From NCBI GenBank assembly GCA_022376925.1, contig JAIOJX010000032.1:97704794-97768793 (forward strand): a DNA stretch of 64,000 nucleotides, given 5' to 3'. The position numbers and the translations under genes are program-made. Under the pieces are notes generated by a model. It worked only from the letters and a program-made list of their open reading frames with translations, ran no database searches and had not been told where the DNA came from. The stretch comes from Tragulus kanchil. Taxonomy: Eukaryota; Chordata; Mammalia; Artiodactyla; Tragulidae. Position 1 is the first letter of the stretch. Each line of letters begins with the position of its first letter. Below, in pieces: positions 1-11,026 of the stretch.

Positions 1-286
1 GGCTCTGAGGACCATTATGTGGAGATGAACTAAAGATCTCAGAAAGCAGCCAGCACCAACTTGCCGGTCATGCGAGCGAGCCACCTCAGAAGAAGATCCT
101 CCAGCCCCCGTCAAGCCTTCAGTAACAATAACCCCAGATTATATCTGATTACAATTTTATAAGACATCCCAAGTGAGACCTGCCTAGCTGAACCCTTTTA
201 GAAATCCTGATACTCAGTATCTGTGAAATGTCACAGTTTTCGGCCACTAAGTTTTACAGCAGTTTGGTATGCAGTCATAATAACGC
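1..286. other. Unique AT-moderate sequence, no gene
   Basis: I see no repeat I can name and no convincing reading frame. It is the left flank of the first tandem duplication. Confidence 0.5.
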
Positions 287-330
287 TACTGATTTTTTCC
301 AACTATTTATTGAATAGTTTATCTTTTTCC

Positions 331-508
331 TGGGTTTCCCAGGTGATGCAGTGGTAAAGAATTTGCCTGACAATGGATGAGGCGCAAGAGACGCAGGTTT
401 GATTCTTGAGTTGGGAAGATACCCTGGAGAAGGGTATTCTTCCCTGGAAAGAGGAGCCTGGCGGGCTACAGTTCATGAGATCACAAAAAGACACGACTGA
501 ACACAGAT
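331..508 (+). mobile_element. Bov-tA SINE
   Basis: It starts with the tRNA-like GGGTTTCCCAGGTGATGCAG head and ends in the AGACACGACTGAACACAG tail typical of Bov-tA. It is diverged from consensus (AGGTGATGC for TGGTGGCTC), so it is an older copy. Confidence 0.88.
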
Positions 509-640
509 ATGAGATGTCACTTTCCTCATAAATTAAATCCTTATAGGGTTACTCTTACTCTGTTATTGGACTATATTAATTCACAAACTAATACCAAGTT
601 GTTTAAATCATTGGTGTTTTATTAAATGCTTTACTATATG

Positions 641-967
641 AAAGTGAAAGTCACTCGGTCGTGTCTGACTCTTTGTGACCTACGGATGAGCCATGGAATT
701 CTCCAGGCAACAATACTAGAGTGGGTGGCCTTTCCCTTCTCCAGGGGATCTTCACAACCCAGGGATCAAACCCAGGTCTCCTGCATTTCAGGCAGATTCT
801 TCACCAGCTGAGCTGCATAGTAGAGGTGGTTGTTAAAAAATAAAAGTGAAAGTCACTAGGTTATATTCCACATTCCCTTCTCCAGGGATCTTCCCAACCC
901 AAGGATTAAACCCAGGTCTTCTGCATTGCAGGTGGATTCTTTACCATGTGAGCCTCCCGGGAAGCCC
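641..967 (-). mobile_element. Bov-A2-like SINE (two Bov-A units)
   Basis: Antisense tail AAAGTGAAAGTCACTCGGTC, then CTCCATGG-type body, CCCAGGTCTCCTGCATT and an interrupted head, followed at about 840 by a second partial unit ending in GGGAAGCCCC. Two Bov-A units in tandem is the Bov-A2 layout. Confidence 0.85.
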
Positions 968-1387
968 CTATAGCCGCCCTCCAATACTGATATTCTTTTC
1001 CTAGTTTGCTTGGGTATTATACTTTATTTTTTCACAGGAATTTTAGAATCAGCTTATCCAGTTTAAAAAAAAAAACCAAACACTGCATTTTTAGTGAGCT
1101 TGCCATAAACTTATAAAATAGCATAAGGAAAACTGATATATTTATGATAGTGCAGCTTCTTGTATAAATATATAACATACTTCTCTTAAATTTTTCTTTT
1201 GTGATGTTCAGGAGTGCTTTAAAGTTGCCTTCATATTTTGTTGTGTATTACTTATAATGTTTACATTTTAATATTTTGGCCAATACTGTAAATGGATTTT
1301 TCTGTTATGCTTACTATTCCCATTGTGATTTGAATATGTGAAAATTACTGATTTTCCAACTATTTATTGAATAGTTTATCTTTTTCC

Positions 1388-1565
1388 TGGGTTTCCCAGG
1401 TGATGCAGTGGTAAAGAATTTGCCTGACAATGGATGAGGCGCAAGAGACGCAGGTTTGATTCTTGAGTTGGGAAGATACCCTGGAGAAGGGTATTCTTCC
1501 CTGGAAAGAGGAGCCTGGCGGGCTACAGTTCATGAGATCACAAAAAGACACGACTGAACACAGAT
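1388..1565 (+). mobile_element. Bov-tA SINE (duplicate of 331-508)
   Basis: Same element as 331-508, shifted by 1,057 bp by duplication A. It is not an independent insertion. Confidence 0.88.
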
Positions 1566-1697
1566 ATGAGATGTCACTTTCCTCATAAATTAAATCCTTA
1601 TAGGGTTACTCTTACTCTGTTATTGGACTATATTAATTCACAAACTAATACCAAGTTGTTTAAATCATTGGTGTTTTATTAAATGCTTTACTATATG

Positions 1698-2026
1698 AAA
1701 GTGAAAGTCACTCGGTCGTGTCTGACTCTTTGTGACCTACGGATGAGCCATGGAATTCTCCAGGCAACAATACTAGAGTGGGTGGCCTTTCCCTTCTCCA
1801 GGGGATCTTCACAACCCAGGGATCAAACCCAGGTCTCCTGCATTTCAGGCAGATTCTTCACCAGCTGAGCTGCATAGTAGAGGTGGTTGTTAAAAAATAA
1901 AAGTGAAAGTCACTAGGTTATATTCCACATTCCCTTCTCCAGGGGATCTTCCCAACCCAAGGATTAAACCTAGGTCTTCTGCATTGCAGGTGGATTCTTT
2001 ACCATGTGAGCCTCCCGGGAAGCCCC
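1698..2026 (-). mobile_element. Bov-A2-like SINE (duplicate of 641-967)
   Basis: Carried by copy 2 of duplication A, with one extra G and one C-to-T change relative to the first copy. Confidence 0.85.
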
Positions 2027-2474
2027 TATAGCCGCCCTCCAATACTGATATTCTTTTCCTAGTTTGCTTGGGTATTATACTTTATTTTTTCACAGGAATT
2101 TTAGAATCAGCTTATCCAGTTTAAAAAAAAAAACCAAACACTGCATTTTTAGTGAGCTTGCCATAAACTTATAAAATAGCATAAGGAAAACTGATATATT
2201 TATGATAGTGCAGCTTCTTGTATAAATATATAACATACTTCTCTTAAATTTTTCTTTTGTGATGTTCAGGAGTGCTTTAAAGTTGCCTTCATATTTTGTT
2301 GTGTATTACTTATAATGTTTACATTTTAATATTTTGGCCAATACTGTAAATGGATTTTTCTGTTATGCTTACTATTCCCATTGTGATTTGCATATGTGAA
2401 AATTACTGATTTCTGTATATTAATTTTGTATGCCACTTCCTTACTGAATGATCTAGTTATGGTTTTATCAGCTA

Positions 2475-2687
2475 TGCATGTGTGCATGCTAAGTTGCTTC
2501 AGTCGTGTCCAACTTGTTGCAACCCTGCCAGGCTCCTCTGTCCATGGCGTTCTCTAGATAAGAATACTGGAGTGAGCTGCCATGCCTTCCTCAAGGGGAT
2601 AATCCTCGTCTAGGAATCAAACCCAGGTCTCTTGTGTCTGCTGCGTTGCAACGGGATTCTTTACCACTGAACCACCGTGGAAGCCCT
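2475..2687 (-). mobile_element. Bov-tA SINE
   Basis: Antisense GCATGCTAAGTTGCTTCAG tail through ACCACCGTGGAAGCCC head. Flanked by an imperfect target-site duplication (TTTATCAGCT on the left, TTTACCAGCT on the right). Confidence 0.88.
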
Positions 2688-2699
2688 TTTACCAGCTGT

Positions 2700-4228
2700 A
2701 AAATATGCAAACTGAAACAGTTTAATCTTCCTTTCAAATATTTATGCCTCTAATTGTGTATTAATATATTTGCTTTAATAATACATTTGGTATAGTATAA
2801 TTTTAAGGACGGACATTCTTAGTGAGACTACTGCTAAAGAGTGTATCTAGTCAAGTGAGGCTCTTGGACTGTTGACATGTGACTATTGAGACTGAGGGAT
2901 TTTATTAGTATTAATTAATTTAATAGCTACTTGAGGGTAGTAATTACCATATAGAACAGCACAGGATAAAATTTCTTCATTGAGTATAATGCTAGCTTTT
3001 AGATTGAGACAGTTATTTAACATATGTGGAATATTCAAATATTCTTCTTTCACTGGCTTTTTAAAAATTAAAACCAGCTGTTGAATGTTGTGAAATACCT
3101 CTTCAGTATCTATGGAGATACTTATGTTGTTTTTCTTCTTATATCTACTCATAGCATGAATCATACTGAACTGTCCTCACATTGGATTAAGCCCAACCTG
3201 GTTATAATGTATTATTCTTTTAATTGATTCTGGTTGTTAATATTTCATTTAGGAATTTTTAATCGATGCTATTTCTTGTGTAATCTTTGTTAGACAACGA
3301 TGGCACTGGAGGATTCGGGTCGATGTGTAGCAGTAAACAACAAAACTGTGAAAAATAAAAAAAAAAGAAAACATGAAAGTTTTTATTTTATAGCCTGACA
3401 TAGTTTAAAAGAACTGTCATTGTTTGCTTTTGAAAGTTTTGCAGGATTTTCTTTCTTTTTAAAAAGATATTTGTTTATCTTTTGGGGGCTGCGCTGGGTT
3501 TCTGTTGCTGTACGCAGGCTTTCTCTAGTTGTGGTGAGTGGGAGTTACTCTCTAGTTGCTGCTTGTTGCGGAGAACAGGTGTGTGTACTTCAGTAATCGC
3601 GGCTCGCAGGCTCTAGAGCACCAGCTCAGCAGTTGTAGCGCATGGGCTTATTTGCCCCACAGCATGTGAAATCTCCCCGGACCAGGACTCGAGCCCACGT
3701 GCCCTGCATTGGCAGGATTCTTAACCACTGGACCACCAGGGAAGTCCTGTAGGATTTTCTGGTGAAATTCTTTAGGTGTGAAATTTGGGAGAGGGAGTAC
3801 CTTGTTGTCTAGTTTCTTTCATTCAGGTGTTTAGGGGAAAAAATGTTAGCAGAAAAGAATATATATGTATTTAATTTACTGTTTCTTGATTGTACTCTTA
3901 TGTCTCTATTTTTTATTAGTTGCTCTTTCACCACGCCCCTCTCTCCCACAGGTTTTTCAATGATTAGGTGACCTGGTACTTCATTTATTGTATTGAATTA
4001 GCTTTTTAAAAAGAATCAGTTCCCTATTTATTCATTCATTTAGATTGTTATAACATTAAACTTTTTTCTTTATTAACTTATTCCTTATGCTTTCCAACAA
4101 TTGATTTGGCTAGCTTGTTTCTGACTTTTTGATACTTGTTTGGTGGTCTCTGTACTTTTTAACTGATATAAATATTGAGGTATAAATTTACCTTGGAAAC
4201 TGCTTTTGCAGAATCCCATGGTTTTAAT
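2700..4228 (-). mobile_element. Old L1-derived, AT-rich sequence
   Basis: Long AT-rich stretch whose antisense text resembles ancient L1 ORF2, for example GGAAACTGCTTTTGCAGAATCCCAT-like wording near 4195-4220. No intact frame remains. A CHR-1 SINE interrupts it at 3453. The exact L1 family and limits are uncertain. Confidence 0.45.
3453..3750 (-). mobile_element. CHR-1-type tRNA-derived SINE
   Basis: Antisense CHR body (TCTCTAGTTGTGGTGAGTGG, GAGCCCACGTGCCCTGCATT) ending in the head complement CACCAGGGAAGTCC. The target-site duplication AGGATTTTCT lies at 3443-3452 and 3751-3760. Confidence 0.88.
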
Positions 4229-4241
4229 AGATAACATTCTT

Positions 4242-4576
4242 TTTTTTTTTTTTTTAAAGATTTATTTATTTATTTACTTTGGGCAGGGATCGGGTTGGGG
4301 AGGGAGGGGAGTGGGCGGGCCACTTCTATTGGTCTTTCATTTCTCTATTTTCATTTGTCTTCATTCTTTGGCTCCTGTGGGCCTCCCATCACGGTGGCGT
4401 CTGTCGTTGCAGAGCACCGGCTCTGGGCGCTTGCGCTCCAGAGCTCCAGCTCGGTGATTGGACACATCCGTCCAGCCGCTTCGCGGCACGTGGGATCTTC
4501 CCAGGCCAGGGCTTGAACCGGCGCCCCTTGCACTGCAAGGCGGTGTCCTTACCCACTGGACCACCAGGGGAAGCCC
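4242..4576 (-). mobile_element. Young tRNA-Glu-derived SINE, CHR-2-like, about 335 bp
   Basis: Antisense element with T-run, TAAAGATTTATTTATTTATT tail, a G-rich body (GGTTGGGGAGGGAGGGGAG) and head complement CCACTGGACCACCAGGG. A perfect 13 bp target-site duplication AGATAACATTCTT occurs at 4229-4241 and 4577-4589, which makes this a recent insertion. It is the type member in this window of the family described in the findings. Confidence 0.92.
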
Positions 4577-4835
4577 AGATAACATTCTTACAAATGTTGC
4601 TTAAAATCCTATCTGAATTGGAAGCTATTTAACTGAAAAGTAAATTTTTAAAAATTATATTATAATTTCTACTTTTCTTGCTTTGTAAGATGAAACTATT
4701 GCATAAATATTTCTTCATCTTGGAATTTTTTAGTTTGGGCATCTATTATATGACAAACTTTTGTGAGTACCAAAGTGGGATTTGAAAAAAGGCATAAGAT
4801 ACAGTCTCCACTTTCAGATTACACAGTTTGAAATA

Positions 4836-5186
4836 CAGTCAGCCTTCCATATCCACAGATGCCACATCCAGAGGTTCAACCCACCAGAAATAGAAAATAT
4901 TCAGGGAGGGAAAAAATAAACAAGAAAGTTCCTAAAAGTCAAACTTGAATTTACTGCACTTCAACAACGATTTAATAAAGCATTTACCTGGTATTTGCAA
5001 CTACTTACATAGCATTTACATGTAATTAGATATTGTAAGTAATCTAGAGATAATTTAAAGTATAAGGGAAGCTGGGCATAGATTAGGTGCATGTGCTGCA
5101 TCATTTTATGTAAGGAATTTGGGCATCTGAAGATGGTGTCCACAGCTGTCCAGGGAGCCCATTCCCTAGAGACACTGAGGCACAAC
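4836..5186 (+). mobile_element. MER2-like (Tigger) DNA transposon fossil
   Basis: Starts CAGTCAGCCTTCCATATCCA and runs through AAAATATTCAGGGAGGG and CATAGCATTTACATG, matching my memory of the MER2 non-autonomous Tigger consensus. It is diverged and has lost its clean terminal repeat at the right. Confidence 0.7.
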
Positions 5187-5295
5187 TATATATTAACCAG
5201 GTGTGTTTTATAGTTGTTGTTTAGGTATTTATTACATTTTTAAATCTATTTATCTATCCACTGGATATATCAGAGTCTGAGAGGATAAATCACCT

Positions 5296-5508
5296 TTATT
5301 TATTTATTTGTTTTTCATCCATCTTTATTCTTTGGCCTGTGTGGGCCTCCAAAGCTTTGGACACATGCGCTCCAGAGTGCTGGCTTGTAACTGGACACAC
5401 CAGTTCAGCCGCTCCACTGCACGTGGGATCTTCCTGGGCCAGGGATCGAACCAGCGCCCCTTGCACTGCAAGGCAGACTCTTTACCCACTGGACCACCAG
5501 GGAAACCC
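5296..5508 (-). mobile_element. tRNA-Glu-derived SINE, internally shortened
   Basis: Same family as 4242-4576 but lacking the G-rich part of the body. Target-site duplication ATAAATCACCT at 5285-5295 and ATAAATTACCT at 5509-5519, one mismatch. Confidence 0.88.
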
Positions 5509-5519
5509 ATAAATTACCT

Positions 5520-6457
5520 GGTAATACTATGATTTTATTGTTGTTAATGCCTTCTTACATCTCTTACAATTTCTGCTTTAGGAAGATTGCTGCTGTGTAG
5601 ATTGATGCACTGATCTTCAAAATTCTTACAGCCTCTTTGTGAACTGCCCTCTTTACCACTATAAAATAGCCTCCTTGTTGAATTTAGTGGTTTTTAAAGC
5701 TGAATTCAATGTTCTCCCATCTGAAAAGGCAACCTCAGCTTTCTTTCAGTTTGTATTTGCTTATTGCACATTTGTCCCTTTTTAACCTTTCTGGGTAATT
5801 TTGAATTTTGCTTTGTAATTCAGTTGGATAGTCATTCCTTTTTATAAGTGAGGTAAAACCCATTTTTACATATTGATATAAGAGATATGTTTGGCTCTTA
5901 TTTATGTCATCTAATTGTATGCTATATTCTCAGCTTTGGATACATTTTGTTTTTAAAGTAATGTGGTTTTTGCACCAACTTCTCTGAAGTGTAATTCTCA
6001 TACAATAAAGTGAATATCTTCAAAGTGTACACTCTGATAAGTTTTGACACATTTACGTATATATACCCATACAACCCTCACTACAACCTAGACAGGATAC
6101 ATATTCATAATGCCCCCAAATTTCCTCATATTCTTGGCAATCTCTCCCTCCTATTCTATTCCACTTCCCAGTCACACACCCAGCAACCATAGCTTCTCAT
6201 TCACTATAGATTTGCTTACAATTTCTAGATTTTCAATCAATGGGATCATACAATATATATTCTTTTTCGTCTGACCTTTAACTCACAAGCATAATTTAAT
6301 ATTAATACTTACTGGTGTGTCTAATATGTCAACTCTTTATCGGTGAGTTGTAATGTATAAATGTACCTCAGTTTACTGACCAATTCTCCTGTAGATGAAG
6401 ATTTATGTTGTTCTCAGCTTTTAGCTATTACAAATAAAGCTGTGATAAACATTCATC
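5520..6457 (-). mobile_element. Old L1 3' portion, minus strand (segment 1)
   Basis: From about 5985 the sequence reads as an antisense old mammalian L1 3' UTR (GTGTAATTCTCATACAATAA, then ATGGGATCATACAATATATA). 5520-5985 is AT-rich and possibly earlier L1. This is the first piece of one fossil that continues, interrupted, to about 9940. Confidence 0.68.
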
Positions 6458-6527
6458 CATGCATGCATGCTAAATTGCTTCAGTTGTGTCAATCTATATC
6501 CTTTATTTATATTGTGTTTTTTTTTTT

Positions 6528-6722
6528 TTCATCCATCTTTATTCTTTGGCCTGTGTGGGCCTCCAAAGCTTTGGACACATGCGCTCCAGAGTGCTGGTTT
6601 GTAACTGGACACACCAGTTCAGCCGCTCCACTGCACGTGGGATCTTCCTGGGCCAGGGATCGAACCAGCGCCCCTTGCACTGCAAGGCAGACTCTTTACC
6701 CACTGGACCACCAGGGAAACCC
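6528..6722 (-). mobile_element. tRNA-Glu-derived SINE (duplicate of 5296-5508)
   Basis: Copy carried by duplication B. Its tail is replaced by a longer T-run at the junction and only the right target-site copy is intact. Confidence 0.88.
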
Positions 6723-6733
6723 ATAAATTACCT

Positions 6734-7671
6734 GGTAATACTATGATTTTATTGTTGTTAATGCCTTCTTACATCTCTTACAATTTCTGCTTTAGGAAGA
6801 TTGCTGCTGTGTAGATTGATGCACTGATCTTCAAAATTCTTACAGCCTCTTTGTGAACTGCCCTCTTTACCACTATAAAATAGCCTCCTTGTTGAATTTA
6901 GTGGTTTTTAAAGCTGAATTCAATGTTCTCCCATCTGAAAAGGCAACCTCAGCTTTCTTTCAGTTTGTATTTGCTTATTGCACATTTGTCCCTTTTTAAC
7001 CTTTCTGGGTAATTTTGAATTTTGCTTTGTAATTCAGTTGGATAGTCATTCCTTTTTATAAGTGAGGTAAAACCCATTTTTACATATTGATATAAGAGAT
7101 ATGTTTGGCTCTTATTTATGTCATCTAATTGTATGCTATATTCTCAGCTTTGGATACATTTTGTTTTTAAAGTAATGTGGTTTTTGCACCAACTTCTCTG
7201 AAGTGTAATTCTCATACAATAAAGTGAATATCTTCAAAGTGTACACTCTGATAAGTTTTGACACATTTACGTATATATACCCATACAACCCTCACTACAA
7301 CCTAGACAGGATACATATTCATAATGCCCCCAAATTTCCTCATATTCTTGGCAATCTCTCCCTCCTATTCTATTCCACTTCCCAGTCACACACCCAGCAA
7401 CCATAGCTTCTCATTCACTATAGATTTGCTTACAATTTCTAGATTTTCAATCAATGGGATCATACAATATATATTCTTTTTCGTCTGACCTTTAACTCAC
7501 AAGCATAATTTAATATTAATACTTACTGGTGTGTCTAATATGTCAACTCTTTATCGGTGAGTTGTAATGTATAAATGTACCTCAGTTTACTGACCAATTC
7601 TCCTGTAGATGAAGATTTATGTTGTTCTCAGCTTTTAGCTATTACAAATAAAGCTGTGATAAACATTCATC
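6734..7671 (-). mobile_element. Old L1 3' portion (duplicate of segment 1)
   Basis: Second copy of 5520-6457, shifted by 1,214 bp. It continues directly into the Bov-tA at 7675, which shows that the true order of sequence is that of copy 2. Confidence 0.68.
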
Positions 7672-7674
7672 CAT

Positions 7675-7896
7675 GCATGCATGCTAAATTGCTTCAGTTG
7701 TGTCCACCCTTTACAACCAATGGACTGTATGTAGCTCCCTAGGCTCCCCCGCCCATAGGATTCTGCAGCAAGAATACTAGAATGGGTTGACATTTCCTTC
7801 TCCAGAGGATCTTCTAGACCCAGAGATAGAACCTGCATCTCATGTCTCCTGTACTGGTAGGCAGGTTCTTTACCACTAGTGCCACCTGGGAAGCCC
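7675..7896 (-). mobile_element. Bov-tA SINE in old L1
   Basis: Antisense GCATGCTAAATTGCTTCAG through GCCACCTGGGAAGCCC. A stub of the same element at 6458-6490 is the cut end of copy 1 of duplication B. Confidence 0.88.
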
Positions 7897-7942
7897 AAAG
7901 ATTCATACACACACTCATATTAATATTGCTTTAAAATTCTCT

Positions 7943-8231
7943 CTCTAGGACTTTGCTGATGGTCCAGTTGTTAAGAATCCTTCTGCAATGCAGGGGACAT
8001 GGGAAGATTCCACATGCTCTGGAGCAACTAAGCCTGTGCTCTGGAGCTAGGAGCTGTAACTACTGAAGTCCACACTCCCTAGAGCCCCATGCTCTGCAAT
8101 AAGAGAAGCCATCCTGATGAGAAGCTGCACACAGCAACTAGAGAATACACCCCACTCTCCTCAACTAGAGAAAAAGCCTGTGCAGCAAGGAAGACCCAGC
8201 ACAGCCAAAAATAAATAGATATATATTTTTT
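7943..8231 (+). mobile_element. CHR-1-type SINE in old L1
   Basis: Runs from GGACTTTGCTGATGGTCCAG through GAGCAACTAAGCCTGTGCTC to AGCCAAAAATAAATAGATA. Target-site duplication AATTCTCT at 7935-7942 and 8232-8239. Confidence 0.86.
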
Positions 8232-8490
8232 AATTCTCTAACGTTAAAGTTATTCTCTGAGGTAATACCTAGAAGTAGAATGACAAGGTAGCTGAATGTT
8301 TCCCATCTTAAGAAACTTCCAAAGTATTTTCCAAAAGTAGCTATATTATTTCTATTCCTACTATTAGTGCATGAGAGTTCTGGTTGTTCTTCACTCTTGC
8401 CTATGCTTGTAATGGTCAGTCTTTCTAACTGTACTTATTCTTATATACATGTAGTGGTATTTAATTATGGTTCAAATTTGAACTTCCCTA
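8232..8490 (-). mobile_element. Old L1 3' portion (segment 2)
   Basis: Continues the fossil: TGAGGTAATACCTAGAAGTAG and TAGTGGTATTTAATTATGG read as antisense L1 3' UTR, up to the BovB insertion point. Confidence 0.65.
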
Positions 8491-8930
8491 ATGATGTTGA
8501 TAATGATATATGGATATGAGACTTGGACCACAAAGAAGGCTGAGCACCAAATAATTGATGCTTTCGAACTTTGGTGCTGGAGAAGACTCTTGAAAGACCC
8601 TTGCACTGCAAGGAGATCAAACAAGTCAATCCTAAAGGAAATCAACCCTGAATATTTACTAGAAGGATTGATGCTGAAGCAGAATCTCCAATACTTTGGC
8701 CACCTGATGTGAAGAGCCAACTCATTGGAAAAGACCCTAATGCTGTGAAAGATGGAAGGCAGGAGGAAAAGAGGCCAGCAAAAGACGAGATAATTAGATA
8801 GTATCACTGACTCAATGGACATGAATTTGAGCAAACTTTGGGAGATAGTGAAGGACAGGGGAGCCTGGTGTGCTGCAGTCCTTGAGGATGTAAAGAGTTG
8901 GGCACGATGTAATGACTGCACAACCATGAA
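8491..8930 (+). mobile_element. 5'-truncated BovB (RTE) LINE end
   Basis: Contains the end of the BovB reverse transcriptase frame: GGATATGAGACTTGGACCAC, AATTGATGCTTTCGAACTTT and AATACTTTGGCCACCTGATG. The frame translates to a recognisable segment (ELWCWRRLLKDP, QNLQYFGHLM) that stops at the TGA after GHLM. An imperfect duplication, AATGATGTTGA and AATGATATTGA, flanks it. Inactive remnant. Confidence 0.92.
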
Positions 8931-8940
8931 ATGATATTGA

Positions 8941-9017
8941 ACTTCTTTTTGTATGCTTATTTGCCTTTCATATTTCCTTTGGTGAAGTGACCATTCACGT
9001 CTTGGGAGCTGCTTTCT
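8941..9017 (-). mobile_element. Old L1 3' portion (segment 3)
   Basis: ATTTCCTTTGGTGAAGTGAC continues the same antisense L1 text between the BovB and the next SINE. Confidence 0.6.
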
Positions 9018-9032
9018 CATGATTGAGTTTTG

Positions 9033-9344
9033 TTTTTTTTGTGTGTGGCAGGGGGGTTGTGGGTTGGGGAGGGAGGAGGGCAGGTGGGCCACTTCTGTTG
9101 GTCTTTCATTTATCTATTTTCATCCATCTTTGTTCTTTGGCCCGTGTGGGCCTCCCATCGCGGTGGCCTCTGTTGTCGCAGAGCACCGGCTCTGGGCGCA
9201 TGCGCTCCAGAGCTCCGGCTCAGTAATTGGACACATGGGTCCAGCCGCTCCGCAGCACGTGGGATCTTCCCAGGCCAGGGATCGAACCGGTGCCCCTTGC
9301 ACTGCAAGGCGGTGTCCTTACCCACTGGACCACCAGGGAAGCCC
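9033..9344 (-). mobile_element. Young tRNA-Glu-derived SINE, CHR-2-like
   Basis: Full-length antisense member of the family. A perfect 15 bp target-site duplication CATGATTGAGTTTTG lies at 9018-9032 and 9345-9359. The AATAAA-type tail is replaced by TTTTGTGTGTGGC. Confidence 0.92.
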
Positions 9345-9377
9345 CATGATTGAGTTTTGAGAATTATTTTTATACAT

Positions 9378-9562
9378 TTAACCCTTGATCAACATCAGTT
9401 TAAATTGTGTGGGTCTGCTTATATATAATTTTTTTTTTTTAATAAACTTGTACTGAATAATCTTTGGGTGATTGAATCCATGAATGTGAAACAGGATATG
9501 GAGGGCTGCTGAAGTTAAACATGGATTTTCAACCATAAGGGTTAGCATCCCTTCCCCCACCT
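9378..9562 (+). mobile_element. Tigger-type non-autonomous DNA transposon fossil
   Basis: Begins TTTAACCCTTGATCAACATC and contains GTACTGAATAATCTTTGGGT and GATATGGAGGGCTGCTGAAG, the pattern of short Tigger-derived elements with a CCCTTGAACAACAC-type end. I am not sure which named family it belongs to. It sits inside the old L1. Confidence 0.6.
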
Positions 9563-9599
9563 GCAGTGTATACACAAGCGCTTTACAGATACAAGCTCT

Positions 9600-9940
9600 A
9601 CACACATTTTCTCCCTGTTGGTGGCTTGTCTTTTCATTCTTTTCATAGTATTTTTCAGGACAAATGAACTTCTTAATTTTTGTTGAAGTCTAATTGATCA
9701 ATTTATTCTTATATGGATCATCCTTCTGATGTTGTATCTAAGAAAACTTTCTAACCCAAGGTCACAAAATTTCTCCTATGCTTTTTTTAAAGAAGTTTTA
9801 TATTTTCAAGGTTTCACACTTATATCTATGATCCATTCTGAGTTAATGTTTGTGCATGATACCAGGTATAAGTCAAAGTTCAATATTTTTTCAGTTGGGT
9901 ATAGATTACCCAGTTGTATCTAGTGCTTGCCATGTTTTTT
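9600..9940 (-). mobile_element. Old L1 ORF2 C-terminal portion (segment 4)
   Basis: Antisense L1 text: GGCTTGTCTTTTCATTCTTT, TATCTAAGAAAACTTTCTAA, CTATGATCCATTCTGAGTTA. It is the most upstream piece of the fossil whose 3' end is near 5985. A duplicate is at 10686-11026. Confidence 0.7.
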
Positions 9941-10324
9941 ATATCTTTATATAATGCCTTTAGTTCTCTCTACTTTGGGGGCAGTATCTATTAGGTCATT
10001 ACTCTGAGTGATGACACAATTAGTGTGCTTGTCTTCCTCTTCTTAATAAGCCAATTTCAGTCAATAACGTTATCATTCTTAGTGTGGATATTTGCATAGA
10101 TACTTATGTAATTAAGTTTATATTTCAATTACTTGAGTCTTCCGCTTTTTGCCTGTTCTTATTGTATCTCTAGTATAATTTCTTAGTAGTATCAGAAGGG
10201 AAATGTTGGCTTAGACAAATTCACATTGCAAGTCCCAAATGCCTCAGTTTAGGATATAGCAGCACACATCAGGGCCCTACTGCAGGTCAGAGAGCTCCGG
10301 CTCTTTTTTAATTACCAGTTCTAT
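9941..10324. other. Unannotated AT-rich stretch
   Basis: Probably more degraded L1 up to about 10160, then unique sequence. No frame or motif I can defend. A duplicate lies 1,086 bp downstream. Confidence 0.4.
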
Positions 10325-10661
10325 TGCCACCTCAGAGTAGATGCTTCACCTATTAAAACCTCAATTTCCTAGTCTTTAGCATGAGATAATAAGATCTCTC
10401 TTTTAAAGCTGTGATGATACTTAAAGAATATAATCCTTGTAAAATGCTCAGCATGAAGCCTGATGCACAGAAAACACCTAGAAAATGTTAGACACTGTTA
10501 CTATTAACACAAGTAAAAATCAACAGCAACATGAAGGCAGTACATACCATACACCAGGTTCTGGGATACCTGACTTATATTCCTTATTTCATTTAATTTT
10601 TACAATGAACCTGTGGCAAATGCTTTGCCTTCATATTAGAGATGAGGAAGTGAGGCTACAA
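10325..10661 (+). mobile_element. MIR fragments
   Basis: CCTCAATTTCCTAGTCTTTAG, AAGCTGTGATGATACTTAAA and AATGCTCAGCATGAAGCCTG follow the MIR core order. A second MIR-like piece from about 10560 includes ATATTAGAGATGAGGAAGTG. Confidence 0.65.
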
Positions 10662-10685
10662 TTTAATGCATTTACAGAGAACTCT

Positions 10686-11026
10686 ACACACATTTTCTCC
10701 CTGTTGGTGGCTTGTCTTTTCATTCTTTTCATAGTATTTTTCAGGACAAATGAACTTCTTAATTTTTGTTGAAGTCTAATTTATCAATTTATTCTTATAT
10801 GGATCATCCTTCTGATGTTGTATCTAAGAAAACTTTCTAACCCAAGGTCACAAAATTTCTCCTATGCTTTTTTTAAGGAAGTTTTATATTTTCAAGGTTT
10901 CACATTTATATCTATGATCCATTCTGAGTTAATGTTTGTGCATGATACCAGGTATAAGTCAAAGTTCAACATTTTTTCAGTTGGGTATAGATTACCCAGT
11001 TGTATCTAGTGCTTGCCATGTTTTTT
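10686..11026 (-). mobile_element. Old L1 ORF2 portion (duplicate of 9600-9940)
   Basis: Copy 2 of duplication C, with several substitutions against copy 1 but no frame-preserving pattern. Confidence 0.68.

Larger units (their letters stand above)
287..2412. repeat. Tandem duplication A (period about 1,057 bp)
   Basis: Copy 1 is 287-1345 and copy 2 is 1346-2412. The copies share TACTGATTT at both boundaries, so the join looks clean. The few differences seen are a C/T near 913/1971, one extra G in a G-run near 1944, a T-run length change at the left edge and an A/C near 1333/2391. Both copies carry the same SINEs at the same relative places, so the whole block was copied, not just one element. 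Most likely an unmerged assembly overlap. Confidence 0.95.
5296..7704. repeat. Tandem duplication B (period about 1,214 bp)
   Basis: Copy 1 is about 5296-6490 and copy 2 about 6510-7704. The join (6491-6527) lies inside a Bov-tA: copy 1 stops after CAGTTGTGTC, while copy 2 continues into the complete SINE. The start of copy 2 is a scrambled form of the TTTATTTATTTATTTG tract that begins copy 1. The interior appears identical. Confidence 0.95.

Noticed and set aside
287..2412. A novel tandem satellite or tandem-repeat gene family
   Set aside because: Each of the 17 units has a different sequence and occurs only twice. A satellite would share one unit sequence across loci.
5296..7704. CRISPR array or prokaryotic mobile system
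   Set aside because: Repeat units are over 1 kb, occur twice and carry mammalian SINEs. There are no short regular repeats with spacers and no prokaryotic genes.
8472..9092. 206-codon minus-strand frame
   Set aside because: Antisense read-through of a truncated BovB element.
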